64,000 bases of DNA from Pseudodesulfovibrio aespoeensis Aspo-2. GTDB lineage: Bacteria > Desulfobacterota > Desulfovibrionia > Desulfovibrionales > Desulfovibrionaceae. The translations under genes and the position numbers were made by a program. The stretch lies in NCBI RefSeq assembly GCF_000176915.2, contig NC_014844.1, forward strand, positions 2,728,001 to 2,792,000. The letters are read 5' to 3'. The notes under the pieces were generated by a model. That model searched no databases. It was given only the letters and a program-made list of their open reading frames with translations, and was not told the DNA's origin. Positions 18,137 through 27,363 of the stretch are shown here, one piece after another (position 1 is the first letter of the stretch; each line of letters starts with the position of its first letter).

Positions 18137-18507
18137 ATCTCTCTCATGGTTCAGATAAGTAAACAACAAGCAAGCATTTTCACACAATCATACTTCCGAA
18201 TACGGCTAATCGATTATAGGCATAAACTCATATTTGACCGTTTTCAAGAGGGGGAGAGGTAATAAAAGGGTTTCAAATGCTACCATCCATTTTTTTAGTT
18301 CTTAAGATGTAGACGTTATGCCGCCTTCCACGGACTTTAAAATCTTGACGATCTGATACTCACTGAATTTTGATTTACGCATGTGAAACTCCTGCTCCTA
18401 GTTTGGGGCAGAAGTCTCTACTTTGCAATGGACCTATTATACGGGCACTTTACACAAACCACCGCCAGCAATCATACCGCTTCTGGTAATCTTATTAGAA
18501 GAATTAA
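18137..18507. other. region between the ATPase gene and the Calvin-cycle block
   Basis: Contains the start region of the ATPase operon, a decayed IS fragment (18321-18454) and the left arm of a decayed Tn7-type hairpin (from 18478). No gene is supported here. Confidence 0.6.
18321..18454 (-). mobile_element. IS3-family (IS407-like) fragment, left end only
   Basis: About 134 bp that align with the first part of the 1239-bp IS (compare 35911-36037): the orfA start region (tactcactgaa, then acgcat) and the terminal CTTTACA are kept, with many substitutions and the rest missing. It is an older relic than the two full copies. Confidence 0.8.
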
Positions 18508-18520
18508 CTAGGAGTGGCTT
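18478..18520 (-). repeat. decayed Tn7-type subterminal hairpin next to cbbY
   Basis: CCGCTTCTGGTAATCTTA ... ACTAGGAGTGGCTT is clearly related to the hairpin at 1009-1056 next to the R end. TnsB sites expected beside it are missing and an IS relic sits there instead. The last codons and stop of cbbY lie inside this repeat. Confidence 0.65.
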
Positions 18521-19281
18521 GAAGAGGTAATGGGATGGACCCGCCCCTTGACAAGATGTCTTGCGGCGGCGTGCCATGCTTCAAAATGGTTTATGGTGAT
18601 CGGTGTCTTTAATCCCTCCAGCGTTGTCAATCCGTGCTTCAGGCAATGAACCAATGCGATCTCCTTTCCGAATTCCTGATAACGTGTATAACCATTAGTC
18701 GTTATGATTGTCGGCACTCCTGCAGTGACAGCAGATTCCATTCCATTCTCGGAGTCTTCAACCGCGATGCAATCCATGGGGTCCAGTTCCAGCCTTCTCA
18801 GAACTTCGAGATAAACGTCTGGAGCAGGCTTCTTGCATGTAACATGTTCTCCTGACACAATAATTTCCCAATGCTCGGATTGCAGTACTCCCGAGGAGAA
18901 TAAGGCTTCAACATTCGACATGGACGTTGTCGTGGCGATGGCAAGACGAATTCCTTTCTCCAGCGCCCTGTTCAAAATCTCTTTCACACCATTGCGAAGA
19001 TGCAGTTTCCCAAGTCGAATGCTCTCATGATAGATTTCTGTTTTTCGAGCATGCATATCCTCGATAGAGGAAGGGAACGATTTCTCCATGCCGGAGAGCT
19101 TGGCGTAATAACGAATCCGTTCCTTGCCGCCAGTCACCTTGAGAAGCTTGCTGTATGCTTTTCGACTCCAGCGACAATCGAGACCATATTCATCAAAAAC
19201 AGTATTGAAAGCTGCCCGGTGCAATTCCTCGCTATCCACAAGGGTTCCATCGACATCCCAGATTATAGCTTCAAGTGACAT
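18508..19281 (-). CDS. cbbY: CbbY-type HAD phosphatase (xylulose-1,5-bisphosphate phosphatase)
   Basis: 257 aa from ATG 19281 (MSLEAIIWDVDGT), with AGGAGGACAC before it. CbbY hydrolyses xylulose-1,5-bisphosphate, a misfire product that inhibits RuBisCO. The HAD motifs are DVDGT near the N terminus, TTTSMS, K in CKKPAPD, and EDSENG. The cap segment LLKVTGGKERI is typical of CbbY. It is the last gene of the fbp-prk-cbbM block and lies behind a strong terminator (19297-19321). The C terminus (about ITSSSHS) is read from a decayed Tn7-type hairpin, so the original end was probably lost. Older names for such proteins are phosphoglycolate-phosphatase-like. Confidence 0.85.
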   Translation of the reverse strand: MSLEAIIWDVDGTLVDSEELHRAAFNTVFDEYGLDCRWSRKAYSKLLKVTGGKERIRYYAKLSGMEKSFPSSIEDMHARKTEIYHESIRLGKLHLRNGVKEILNRALEKGIRLAIATTTSMSNVEALFSSGVLQSEHWEIIVSGEHVTCKKPAPDVYLEVLRRLELDPMDCIAVEDSENGMESAVTAGVPTIITTNGYTRYQEFGKEIALVHCLKHGLTTLEGLKTPITINHFEAWHAAARHLVKGRVHPITSSSHS

Positions 19282-19296
19282 GTGTCCTCCTCCACG

Positions 19297-19321
19297 AAAA
19301 AGGAGGGGCAATTGCCCCTCC
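19297..19321 (-). terminator. intrinsic terminator between cbbM and cbbY
   Basis: Perfect palindrome GGAGGGGCAATTGCCCCTCC (19302-19321) followed on the minus strand by TTTTTCG. It lies 11 bp after the cbbM stop and should cut most transcripts there, giving more RuBisCO than CbbY. Confidence 0.85.
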
Positions 19322-19331
19322 AATATAATCA

Positions 19332-20723
19332 TTACAGGCAAAGCTGGTGGCGCCAAGTCGGGTAGAACCTGTCCGCATCCCCCGGAAAGGATTCGAATGC
19401 CCGGGCCAGTTCATTGTGCTCCTTGGCGTAGTCCAAAAGGTTCACGCCCTGTATCCAAGCGTCATGGGACTGCCTCAGCGAGAGCGCCCCGGCCGTGGGT
19501 CCATCCAAGTGCCCGAAGGCCCCACCACCAGATGTCTGGCAGATGTTTGAATGACCCAAATTATCGAAGAAGCCTGGCAGCCGCAGTGCATTCATCCCAC
19601 CGGAAATCATCGGGGTTGTGGCCTTCATACCATACCATTTCTGCTTGAAGTACGGTCCCTGGGCCTCCTCCCGCTCAATCATGTAGGCCATGCTTTTGTC
19701 AGCCATTTCGCCTTCCATCTTGCCAAAACCCATGGTGCCCGTATGGATGCCCGACGCCCCTTGGAGGCGAGACATCTTACTCAGGACAAAGGCGGTGTAA
19801 CCGCGTTTGGCCTGCGGCGACGTGACTGCGCCGTGACCGGCACGGTGGTAATGCAGGAACTGGTTTGGGAAGTTCCTGCGGGCGGTAGTAATAGCGGTCG
19901 GTCCGGCCACATAGCCATCGACGAGGAAAGCGACCCGACTGGCATTCTCTCCAAAGGCATTGAGGATAAATTCACCGCGGGCAATCATTTCCCTGGGGTC
20001 GTCAGCTGTGATGTTGGCGGAGAAGATCTTGGCTTCTCCAGTCTCGTCCTGAGCACGCCGCATGGCATCAGCAACGGCTGTGATGGTCTCTTTGAGGGGG
20101 GCGAACACCTGGTTACCCTGTGGTTCATCGTTCTTTACGAAGTCGCCCCCCAACCAGAAATGGTAGCAGGCATCAGCAAATGGTTTCGGGCGCAGACCCA
20201 GCTTGGGCTTGACGATGGTGCCGGCGATCATGCCACCGTTCTCGGTGGGACGTCCGAGCATGCGCCAGAAATCAGCGATGTTCTTGGAAGGCCCATCAAA
20301 GAGTTCCAAGTATTGTCGCGGCACATAGAAATCGTGCATTTTGGCGTAGGCAACATCTCCCATGCCCTGGTTGTTTCCTATGCACAATGTCAGAAAGGAG
20401 GCGAGCATGGCGCGGCCATCGATGATGTTACGATCGAAAAGCTCCACAGGATAGGCGATCTTCATCAGAGAGTCGCCGTTGCTGGCGTCACTGACTTCGT
20501 AGACCAGCGCATCGACGCCTTTGGTGAAGTCATCAGTAGTGCAGACCTCGACGTTGGTGCCGGTGGAAGACTCGGCTGCGAAGTGGGCAGCAACCTCGAC
20601 ATTACCGTACCCGTTGGCAGGCTTATAGATATAGGCGCACAGGACGTGATTTCCATCAGCGATCAGCTGGTCTTCCTTGAGATCAAAATTCACGTAGCGG
20701 CTTGTCTGGTCATATGCGGACAT
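19332..20723 (-). CDS. cbbM: ribulose-1,5-bisphosphate carboxylase, form II
   Basis: 463 aa from ATG 20723 ([20 protein letters not shown]). It fixes CO2 onto ribulose-1,5-bisphosphate. The sequence is very like form II CbbM of purple bacteria (for example the [16 protein letters not shown] and [12 protein letters not shown] blocks). The catalytic lysine is K172 (KPKLG) and the carbamylated lysine K197 with metal ligands D199 and E200 (GGDFVKNDE). The loop 6 region ([13 protein letters not shown]) is present. No small subunit gene is needed for form II, and none is seen. It follows prk by 34 bp and precedes a strong terminator. Form II enzymes work best at high CO2 and low O2, which fits an anaerobe. 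Confidence 0.97.
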   Translation of the reverse strand: MSAYDQTSRYVNFDLKEDQLIADGNHVLCAYIYKPANGYGNVEVAAHFAAESSTGTNVEVCTTDDFTKGVDALVYEVSDASNGDSLMKIAYPVELFDRNIIDGRAMLASFLTLCIGNNQGMGDVAYAKMHDFYVPRQYLELFDGPSKNIADFWRMLGRPTENGGMIAGTIVKPKLGLRPKPFADACYHFWLGGDFVKNDEPQGNQVFAPLKETITAVADAMRRAQDETGEAKIFSANITADDPREMIARGEFILNAFGENASRVAFLVDGYVAGPTAITTARRNFPNQFLHYHRAGHGAVTSPQAKRGYTAFVLSKMSRLQGASGIHTGTMGFGKMEGEMADKSMAYMIEREEAQGPYFKQKWYGMKATTPMISGGMNALRLPGFFDNLGHSNICQTSGGGAFGHLDGPTAGALSLRQSHDAWIQGVNLLDYAKEHNELARAFESFPGDADRFYPTWRHQLCL

Positions 20724-20757
20724 GATTGTCTCCTTTATCAAGGCACTCTCGTGCGTC

Positions 20758-21684
20758 TTATGCGTTCATTTTGGCGTTCATCAGGTGGTAGCAGGTCAAC
20801 AATTGCGTGATGCCAAGGGGATAACTTGTTTTCTCCTCATCGCCTTCGAAGTAGCAGCCGACACCGTCGATAGTCAGGTCGTCACACTTGTCCAGATGGT
20901 CGATGATAATGTCCATGAGCGTTTCCGCGGTCATTTGCTTGATATTGCCGGTGATCTGAAGGATATCAACGGGCAGCCCCTCATCGCGCCCCAGGGTAAA
21001 GGTAAGGCACTTCTCCTTGGTTCCCGGGCGATGGTCGATGAACTCGGCAAAGTCCGGGTGATGAATAGTCGGCCTCAGAATGAGGTTCGTGTTGAGATTG
21101 GTGCCGGTCTCTTCCTCAGCCCCATCCGGGCGGTAGAAGTTGCAGACGATATCAGCAAACTTCCGTTGCGGCCTGATGTAGTTGGTTGAAACGTCGATCC
21201 TCTTGTCGAGGGAAGCCTGCACTTGATCACGGGTATAGCCACGCTTGACCGTATCCCGTTTGAACTTCCAGTCCACCCGAAGTTCCTCGTCGGGATCAAG
21301 GTAGATTTTGACATCAAATGCGTCACGCATCTTTTTGGTGTAGAAACCAAGCAGTCCCTCGACGATGACAAATTCCTTGGGCTCAATGTAAACCGGTGGA
21401 TCGAAGTCACCTGTGTGGTGGTTGTAGACGGGCTTGAGAATTGCCTCCCCACGACGCAGTTGGTAGAAATTATGCTGCATAATGTCGATGTAATTGCAGT
21501 CAGGATGTAGGGCGGAAATGTTTTTTTCAGCCCGTTGCACCCGATTGAACTTATGATAATCGTCCGAACAGATGTTCGTGACCCTATCCGGGCCCAAAAT
21601 CTTCTCGATACCGGCCGAGATGGTGGTTTTCCCGGCGGCTGAATCGCCCACTATACCAAGCAGTATCGGTCTGTTGCGCTGCAT
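20758..21684 (-). CDS. prk: phosphoribulokinase
   Basis: 308 aa. It phosphorylates ribulose-5-phosphate to ribulose-1,5-bisphosphate, the step specific to the Calvin cycle. P-loop GDSAAGKTT at residues 13-21; the catalytic-base region ([10 protein letters not shown]) and EGLLGFY follow. The [13 protein letters not shown] segment is typical of PRK of the bacterial type. AAGGAG lies 6 bp before the ATG. Located between fbp and cbbM in one transcription unit. Confidence 0.96.
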   Translation of the reverse strand: MQRNRPILLGIVGDSAAGKTTISAGIEKILGPDRVTNICSDDYHKFNRVQRAEKNISALHPDCNYIDIMQHNFYQLRRGEAILKPVYNHHTGDFDPPVYIEPKEFVIVEGLLGFYTKKMRDAFDVKIYLDPDEELRVDWKFKRDTVKRGYTRDQVQASLDKRIDVSTNYIRPQRKFADIVCNFYRPDGAEEETGTNLNTNLILRPTIHHPDFAEFIDHRPGTKEKCLTFTLGRDEGLPVDILQITGNIKQMTAETLMDIIIDHLDKCDDLTIDGVGCYFEGDEEKTSYPLGITQLLTCYHLMNAKMNA

Positions 21685-21716
21685 GGGATTCTCCTTTTAT
21701 TGCTTAAAATACTGTT

Positions 21717-22706
21717 TTAGTCGTAATCGATGGAACTGATGCGCATGAGCTTATCGAAGCGATGGCTCGATTCGATCTTGCGTACGGTGCCGGTTAGGCC
21801 TCGCATGACCAGCGATGTGGTCTTCGCCCCCTTGCCCGTGAAGTCGACGCCCTTGAGGAAGACTCCATCGGTAATGCCTGTGGCTGCAAAGAAGATGTCA
21901 TCGCTACTTACCAAGTCGTCCATCTTGAGGACCTGTTTGAGATCGCGACCGTCTTCCAGAACTCGCTCCCTTTCCATTTCTGACTGTGGGTCGAGCATGG
22001 CCTGCATCTCACCGCCGAGTACGCGAATTGCGACTGCGGCCAGAACCCCTTCCGGAGTGCCGCCTGTACCCATCATAACGTCTATGCCGGTGTCAGGAAT
22101 CACGGCCATGAGCGCACCGGCCACGTCTCCGTCAGTATGTAGTTGAATACGAGCACCGGCTGTTCGAATGTCGGCAATGAGGTCTTGATGACGTTCCTTG
22201 TCCAGGACGAACACTACGAGGTCTCTGACCTCCTTGTTCAGGGATTGGGCCACCTTTCGGAGCGTGCGCTCCACCGGTTCCTCGATGTCGACCATGCCCG
22301 CTGCTTCAGGCGGGACAACCAGTTTTTTCATGTAGAAGGCTGGCCCCGGGCTGTACATGCTTCCCTCCGGGGTCATGGCCACCACAGAGATGGCATTGGG
22401 ACGTCCATGGGCGAGAAGGCGTGTGCCCTCGACTGGATCAACGGCAATGTCCATTCGAGGGCCCACGCCTGAACCAACTGATTCTCCATTATAGAGCATG
22501 GGGGCTTCATCCTTTTCCCCTTCGCCGATGACAACCCGCCCATTGATGGCCATGGCGTTGAAACTGATGCGCATAGCATCAACGGCGGCGCCATCCCCAT
22601 CTTCCTTGTTCCCGAGTCCAAGCCAACGTGCCGAGGCAAGCGCGGCGGCTTCAGTAACACGTGCAAGGTCCAGGGCAAGATTTCTGTCCGGCTGTCTTCT
22701 AGTCAT
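21717..22706 (-). CDS. glpX: class II fructose-1,6-/sedoheptulose-1,7-bisphosphatase (GlpX type)
   Basis: 329 aa from ATG 22706 (MTRRQPDRNLALDL). GlpX-type enzymes remove the 1-phosphate of fructose-1,6-bisphosphate and in several autotrophs also of sedoheptulose-1,7-bisphosphate, which would supply both phosphatase steps of the cycle. Metal- and substrate-binding motifs: GEGEKDEAPML, DPVEGT, GTGGTPEGVLAA. First gene of the fbp-prk-cbbM-cbbY unit, behind a sigma-54 promoter match at 22864-22879. No other FBPase is seen in the window. Confidence 0.94.
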   Translation of the reverse strand: MTRRQPDRNLALDLARVTEAAALASARWLGLGNKEDGDGAAVDAMRISFNAMAINGRVVIGEGEKDEAPMLYNGESVGSGVGPRMDIAVDPVEGTRLLAHGRPNAISVVAMTPEGSMYSPGPAFYMKKLVVPPEAAGMVDIEEPVERTLRKVAQSLNKEVRDLVVFVLDKERHQDLIADIRTAGARIQLHTDGDVAGALMAVIPDTGIDVMMGTGGTPEGVLAAVAIRVLGGEMQAMLDPQSEMERERVLEDGRDLKQVLKMDDLVSSDDIFFAATGITDGVFLKGVDFTGKGAKTTSLVMRGLTGTVRKIESSHRFDKLMRISSIDYD

Positions 22707-22863
22707 ATTTGTTTTCTCCCACAAAGGTTGTTCTTCTTACTGTTTTGAAAGAGAGACAAGGGATGGTGAATTGCGGTCACTTGATTGATTGCAGTCAATT
22801 CCCTTGCCTCTCCCTCGGAGAGGTTTTCGGCCTGCGATGTGGCCGTATCCATGACCTTGTAAT

Positions 22864-22879
22864 TACAACTCCCGTGCCA
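22864..22879 (-). promoter_or_regulatory. sigma-54 promoter before glpX-prk-cbbM
   Basis: On the minus strand TGGCAC-GGGAG-TTGTA, close to the TGGCAC-N5-TTGCW consensus with exact spacing. It lies about 160 bp upstream of the glpX start. A sigma-54 activator gene lies just upstream. Confidence 0.75.
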
Positions 22880-22951
22880 CATGGAACAAATCGCATTATA
22901 ATACGAATAAGTGCATTATTATGGAGTGTTATGGCACAATCGTTTTGTGAT

Positions 22952-23025
22952 CATGGCGTCACCATGTGCCGTGGAAGTCTCAATAGGGTGAGCTGTCAGT
23001 TGGTAAGTGTGCCGCGCATGGCACA
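22952..23025. promoter_or_regulatory. candidate activator-binding palindromes upstream of the sigma-54 promoter
   Basis: CATGG-CGTCA-CCATG (22952-22966) and TGTGCC-GCGCAT-GGCACA (23008-23025) are inverted repeats 75-160 bp upstream of the -24 element, the normal distance for enhancer sites. A further GGCACA half-site occurs at 22932. The larger palindrome touches the end of the PHP gene. Confidence 0.5.
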
Positions 23026-23027
23026 AG

Positions 23028-23927
23028 TCACTGAAATACAGAACCGAAAAGATCCGCTTCCTGTGAGGTGATACCATACTCTCCGGGGAGCATCGGGCGA
23101 AGACCATCAAACGGGCTGACCGGATATTTGCAATCCGAGCCACCGGAAAAGAGTATCTCGACGTTCTTGGTCAGTGACAGTGTCCTGGCCTGCAGCACTT
23201 CATTGCTTTCAGTGCCGAAATACCCATTCTCCCTATAGGGATAGACAACCTCCACCGCATCAAGGTCCGCCGCGACCAGTTTTGCCATGAGGGGCTGCTG
23301 CCTCTCGAGGGGAGTCATCATCGGGTGAGCCCATATGGCGATGCCACCTGCTCTGTGAATCAAGTCGACGACCTCGACAGGATGAAATGGGTCAGCCAGA
23401 GACATATCCCGATCGAGATTCTCATCGGCAATGAATTGCAGTGCGTTTAGCAGGGATGGGAACATCCGGCGTTCCTGAACCAGGTATTGCAGGACAAATG
23501 TCGGATGTGGGGCCTTACCGGCAAAAGCCGCGACCCTCTCCAGGTTGACGGTGGAATCCCAGACATGGAGACGGTCGACAAACAGCGAGACGATCTCATC
23601 CATCTGCTTTTTTATGAGAGCAAAGTGCTTTTCTAGGGCCTTCCGTTGCGTATAGGAAAAGTCCATACCGAAACCTATGATTTGGGAGTCTTTGCATGAA
23701 AATTCGATGCCCAGCGCCAGCCGCAGGCGAAGTTTCGCCGCGTGTGCATAGAGCGTCTCGTCCGGGAAGGCGTCCTGCTCACAAATCCCGATGCCCTGCA
23801 AGCCGTTCTGCTTGGCCAGACTCAGCAGCAATCTGCCAGGTATCTTACTCTCCCTTGAGCGGTCCGAGTGCGTGTGCATATCATAGTGCACTGATTGTCG
23901 TGTCGTTCGAGAAAACATGCCATTCAC
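23028..23927 (-). CDS. PHP-domain metal-dependent phosphoesterase
   Basis: 299 aa. The N-terminal HTHSDRS motif and later EQD, EFSC, WAHP and GGSDCK motifs are those of the PHP family (histidine/aspartate metal ligands), near the YciV/RNase AM type. The substrate is unknown. The start is GTG 23927 or ATG 23918, directly after the stop of the sigma-54 activator, so the two are co-translated. A role in clearing a sugar bisphosphate or nucleotide by-product, or in signalling to the activator, is only a guess from the position. Confidence 0.8.
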   Translation of the reverse strand: MNGMFSRTTRQSVHYDMHTHSDRSRESKIPGRLLLSLAKQNGLQGIGICEQDAFPDETLYAHAAKLRLRLALGIEFSCKDSQIIGFGMDFSYTQRKALEKHFALIKKQMDEIVSLFVDRLHVWDSTVNLERVAAFAGKAPHPTFVLQYLVQERRMFPSLLNALQFIADENLDRDMSLADPFHPVEVVDLIHRAGGIAIWAHPMMTPLERQQPLMAKLVAADLDAVEVVYPYRENGYFGTESNEVLQARTLSLTKNVEILFSGGSDCKYPVSPFDGLRPMLPGEYGITSQEADLFGSVFQ

Positions 23928-25301
23928 TTAAATCCCGTATTTATTCATCTTTCTATAGAAAGTGCGACGAGGAACCCCCGAGATCCTAGACGCCTCACTT
24001 ACATTTCCTCCAGCCTTGTCGAGAAAACGCATGAGCTCCTTTTTCTCGAAGTTCTCCATGACCTGATCCTTCTTGGACTGGAAGACGTCTCCTGTATCAG
24101 AAGGTGGAGGAACTGACTTGCCAATGGGACAACTGAAAGCACTTGAACCATCGATGCGTAAGGCCAGATCTTCAGGCCTGATGACATCATCCTTACACAA
24201 GATAGCGGCCCGTTCGATGACGTTTTCAAGTTCCCTGACGTTGCCCGGCCAATCGTACCGACTCATGCATTCCATTGCATCATCAGTTATACCGCACAAC
24301 TTCTTGTTCAGCTTTGCTTCGGCCTTGGTGATGAGGTGATAGACCAGATACGGGATATCCATCATCCGTTCACGAAGCGGAGGGATTTCGATGGTGAACG
24401 TATTGAATCTGTAGAAGAGATCACGACGGAAGGTCTCGTTGTTCATGGCATATTCAAGATCTCTGTTTGTGGCTGCAATGACTCTTACATCAACGATCTT
24501 TATCTCGGTACTGCCGACAGGACGGATCTCGCCTGTCTGAAGGAAACGCAGCAGTTTGGCCTGAAGCTCTGGCAACATATCCCCGATTTCATCCAGGAAA
24601 AGAGTCCCGCCGTCCGCTTCCTCGAACAATCCCTTGCGATCGCTCTCGGCTCCGGTAAAGGCACCCTTCTTGTATCCAAAGAGTTCACTTTCCATGAGCG
24701 AAGAGGTCAGTGCCGTACAGTTGATAGATATATACGGCCGACTTTTCAGATGGCTTTGCTGATGAATGGCTCGGGCGATCAGGTCCTTCCCCACGCCCGT
24801 CTCACCGAGGAGAAGGACGGTTGTCGGGGTCGGTCCAACCCGTTCGATGAGATCAGATATTTCATACATCTGAGGGGACTTGCCGATGATGATGGTCTCC
24901 CCACCTGTTCGCTGATCGATTTCCCGCTTGGCAGCGCGATAACGATCTCGAAACCTGGCTTCCTTGCGTATGGATACCGTCAGGAGACGGACGAGCCTGG
25001 CGGCAGCCTTTTCCAGAATTATGACGTGTTCAGCCTTGTACATCCTGATATGTTCAGTGACAGCCTCATTGCGTGAGGCGTTGACGATGACATCCAGATT
25101 GCGAGCATTGCCAAAGGAAGGTAACGCGTTGACCAAGGGGATGCCGATGTCTTTTGCGAGCGCTATGCTCGACGGATCTGCCTGCATATCCAGCAGACAG
25201 ACAATCTCGACACCGTGCACATCCTTGACCGCCTTCATGAACGGGGCACATGTCTTCCCCGAACCTGCAACCAGGACCTGTATCTTGGTGTCTTTCCACA
25301 T
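23928..25301 (-). CDS. sigma-54-dependent activator with N-terminal Rossmann-like domain
   Basis: 457 aa from ATG 25301 (MWKDTKIQVLVAG, GGAGGG before it). Residues about 5-105 look like a dinucleotide-binding fold (VLVAGSGKT, then VEIVCLLDM and LDVIVNAS), not a response-regulator receiver. The AAA+ domain has Walker A GETGVGKD (166-173), the sigma-54 contact loop GAFTGA (213-218) and Walker B GGTLFLDEIGD (231-241). A Fis-type helix-turn-helix (GNVSEASRISGVPRRTFYRK) closes the protein. It lies inside the Calvin-cycle cluster, between two sigma-54 promoter matches, and is the likely regulator in place of CbbR. Sensing of NAD(P)(H) or another nucleotide is inferred only from the fold. Confidence 0.9.
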   Translation of the reverse strand: MWKDTKIQVLVAGSGKTCAPFMKAVKDVHGVEIVCLLDMQADPSSIALAKDIGIPLVNALPSFGNARNLDVIVNASRNEAVTEHIRMYKAEHVIILEKAAARLVRLLTVSIRKEARFRDRYRAAKREIDQRTGGETIIIGKSPQMYEISDLIERVGPTPTTVLLLGETGVGKDLIARAIHQQSHLKSRPYISINCTALTSSLMESELFGYKKGAFTGAESDRKGLFEEADGGTLFLDEIGDMLPELQAKLLRFLQTGEIRPVGSTEIKIVDVRVIAATNRDLEYAMNNETFRRDLFYRFNTFTIEIPPLRERMMDIPYLVYHLITKAEAKLNKKLCGITDDAMECMSRYDWPGNVRELENVIERAAILCKDDVIRPEDLALRIDGSSAFSCPIGKSVPPPSDTGDVFQSKKDQVMENFEKKELMRFLDKAGGNVSEASRISGVPRRTFYRKMNKYGI

Positions 25302-25377
25302 ATTCCCTCCGCCGAATGGCGGGTCTTGAAGGGACCGCGCCAACGCCGAATGTTCGGGAATGCGGTACCTCGGTTTT

Positions 25378-26376
25378 CTATAGAGTTGCTCCTACCTTGC
25401 GAATGAGACGGAGAAGCTGGTTGGTGAAACTCGATTCATTGTCGTACCAGATGATGCACTTGACCATTCTGGAGGACATCACGGACGTACATAGACCATC
25501 AACAACACCGCCGTAGGTCGACCCAATGTAATCGGTGGATACGAGCGGCAGTTCGGTATAGCCCATGACATTCAGGAGCGCCCCTTCCGACGCCGACTTA
25601 AACGCCGCGTTGACGTCGGCGACAGAGACATCACGACCGACATTGGCCACGAAATCCACCAGCGATACATTGGGCGTAGGCACTCGGACAGCCATGCCGT
25701 CCAGCTTGCCTTCGAGTTCTGGAATGACCTGTGTCACGGCGCGCGCCGCCCCGGTGGTCGTCGGCAGCATATTGACTGCTCCGGCTCTGGCCCGACGCAA
25801 ATCCTTGTGTGTCCCGTCCAGAATACGCTGGCTCATCGTATATGAATGGATGGTGGTCATGAGCCCGTGCTCAATGCCGAAAGTCTCGTGAAGGATCTTG
25901 GCCACTGGGGCCAGACAGTTGGTCGTGCAGGATGCGTTTGAAATGATAGTATCTGATAATTTAAGTTGGTGGTCGTTGACGCCCATGACGATGGTCGCGT
26001 CACAATCAGAACTAGGTGCACTGACAATGACCTTATGACAACCACAGTCGATCATCTGTTCACAGCTGAGACGATCACGGAAAGCTCCGGTGCTTTCGAT
26101 AACGATGTCGACATCCCAGGCTCCCCAGCTCCATTCGCCGGGTTTGTCGCGCGTGACGACAACCTGATGACCATTGATGGTGAATCCGTTTTCATTAGCT
26201 TCCACATCTTCGGCAAAGCGGCCGTGGACGGAATCGTACTTGAGCAGATGCGCCAATTGCGCATTGTCGGCCCGGGCATTGACCACAACGAGTTCATACC
26301 CGTCTTCATTGACAAGAAGTCTGGCAAGATAACGCCCGATGCGTCCGAATCCATTGATGCCTATCCTGATGCTCAT
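25378..26376 (-). CDS. gap: glyceraldehyde-3-phosphate dehydrogenase, type I
   Basis: 332 aa from ATG 26376 (MSIRIGINGFGRIGR), with GGGAG before it. It reduces 1,3-bisphosphoglycerate to glyceraldehyde-3-phosphate in the Calvin direction. NAD(P)-binding GINGFGRIGR at the N terminus and the active-site SNASCTTNC are intact. It stands 190 bp after rpe, with a palindrome in between, and precedes the activator gene. The residue after the second beta strand (VVNARAD) differs from the D of strictly NAD-dependent enzymes, so NADP use is possible. Confidence 0.95.
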   Translation of the reverse strand: MSIRIGINGFGRIGRYLARLLVNEDGYELVVVNARADNAQLAHLLKYDSVHGRFAEDVEANENGFTINGHQVVVTRDKPGEWSWGAWDVDIVIESTGAFRDRLSCEQMIDCGCHKVIVSAPSSDCDATIVMGVNDHQLKLSDTIISNASCTTNCLAPVAKILHETFGIEHGLMTTIHSYTMSQRILDGTHKDLRRARAGAVNMLPTTTGAARAVTQVIPELEGKLDGMAVRVPTPNVSLVDFVANVGRDVSVADVNAAFKSASEGALLNVMGYTELPLVSTDYIGSTYGGVVDGLCTSVMSSRMVKCIIWYDNESSFTNQLLRLIRKVGATL

Positions 26377-26422
26377 GTTGGTCTCCCTGGCAGCAATCAC
26401 CGCCATCGCTTTGCCCGTATTG

Positions 26423-26439
26423 GATGAACATAGTTCATC
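26423..26439. promoter_or_regulatory. palindrome upstream of gap
   Basis: GATGAAC-ATA-GTTCATC, a perfect 7-bp inverted repeat with 3-bp spacer, 47 bp before the gap start in the 219-bp gap between rpe and gap. It may be an operator. An AT-rich stretch (26510-26545) further upstream could hold a promoter. Confidence 0.45.
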
Positions 26440-26595
26440 AGGGCTTTTTTCAGATCGAATACTCTTTCAATGGCATTTCCCGCTGGGTAGACGGTTTGAC
26501 CCCATCTCTAAAAAAATATAAATCTAGTTTATATCAATTTATTCCAGTAACTTAATCGTTGTCTTCGGGTGTATCATCTCTTTCCGGACCAGTAG

Positions 26596-27354
26596 CTACC
26601 GCTCATCTCCTGATTTTCCCCGTTCACTTTGAATTGCGCCCCATCCGCACGTTGCCGTGGAGGTGTTTCCTGCCTTCGAAGACGGTGAGCAGGCCGCTGC
26701 CATGAATGTTTTGAGTCTCTCATCGTATGGAGGATGGCCAAAGAACGCTGAGCCTGAGACAAAGACATCAGCCCCTGCCTGATGCAGTTCGGCAACATTA
26801 TCAGGAGTGACACCTCCATCCACCTGAATCAGGGTGTCTGCCCCGGTCAGCTTGATCATGTGAGAAAGGCCCCTGATCTTATCAATGGAAAAGGGGATGA
26901 ACGACTGGCCTCCGAATCCGGGGTTCACGCTCATAATCAGAACCATATAGAGCTGCGGAAGCAGATGTTGGACGACGCTCAGCGGCGTATGCGGATTGAT
27001 AGCAACGGCCGGTCGTGCGCCAAGCCTAGCGATCTCGGCCACGGTCCGCTCAAGATGGATTTCGGATTCGGCGTGCACGCAAATAAGATCGGCTCCGGCA
27101 TCGACAAATTCCTGGATATATCGACCGGGTTTATCGATCATCAGGTGGACATCGAAGAAGAGATTGCTCACCTTGCGACAACGACCGATAACTGGTGGCC
27201 CGAAGGTGATGTTGGGGACGAAGTTTCCGTCCATGACATCCCAGTGAACCCATTCTACTCCTGCCTGTTCAAGCGAGGAGAGCTCCTCGGCCAGCCGACT
27301 GAAATCAGACGACAAAAGAGATGGAGATATAATGACTGTGTTCAGATTACTCAT
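26596..27354 (-). CDS. rpe: ribulose-phosphate 3-epimerase
   Basis: 252 aa from ATG 27354 (MSNLNTVIISPSLL), GAGGAG before it. Interconverts xylulose-5-phosphate and ribulose-5-phosphate in the regeneration phase. TIM-barrel residues: SLLSSDF, HWDVMDGNFVPNITFGP, HLMI, MSVNPGFGGQ, QVDGGV. The C-terminal ~30 residues (after MAAA) are low-complexity and not typical of the family, so the end may have been altered. 10 bp separate it from the aldolase gene. Confidence 0.95.
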   Translation of the reverse strand: MSNLNTVIISPSLLSSDFSRLAEELSSLEQAGVEWVHWDVMDGNFVPNITFGPPVIGRCRKVSNLFFDVHLMIDKPGRYIQEFVDAGADLICVHAESEIHLERTVAEIARLGARPAVAINPHTPLSVVQHLLPQLYMVLIMSVNPGFGGQSFIPFSIDKIRGLSHMIKLTGADTLIQVDGGVTPDNVAELHQAGADVFVSGSAFFGHPPYDERLKTFMAAACSPSSKAGNTSTATCGWGAIQSERGKSGDER

Positions 27355-27363
27355 GATCACTCC

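Noticed and set aside
19551-20810. 419-aa open frame on the + strand
   Set aside because: Antisense to cbbM, which is a certain gene.
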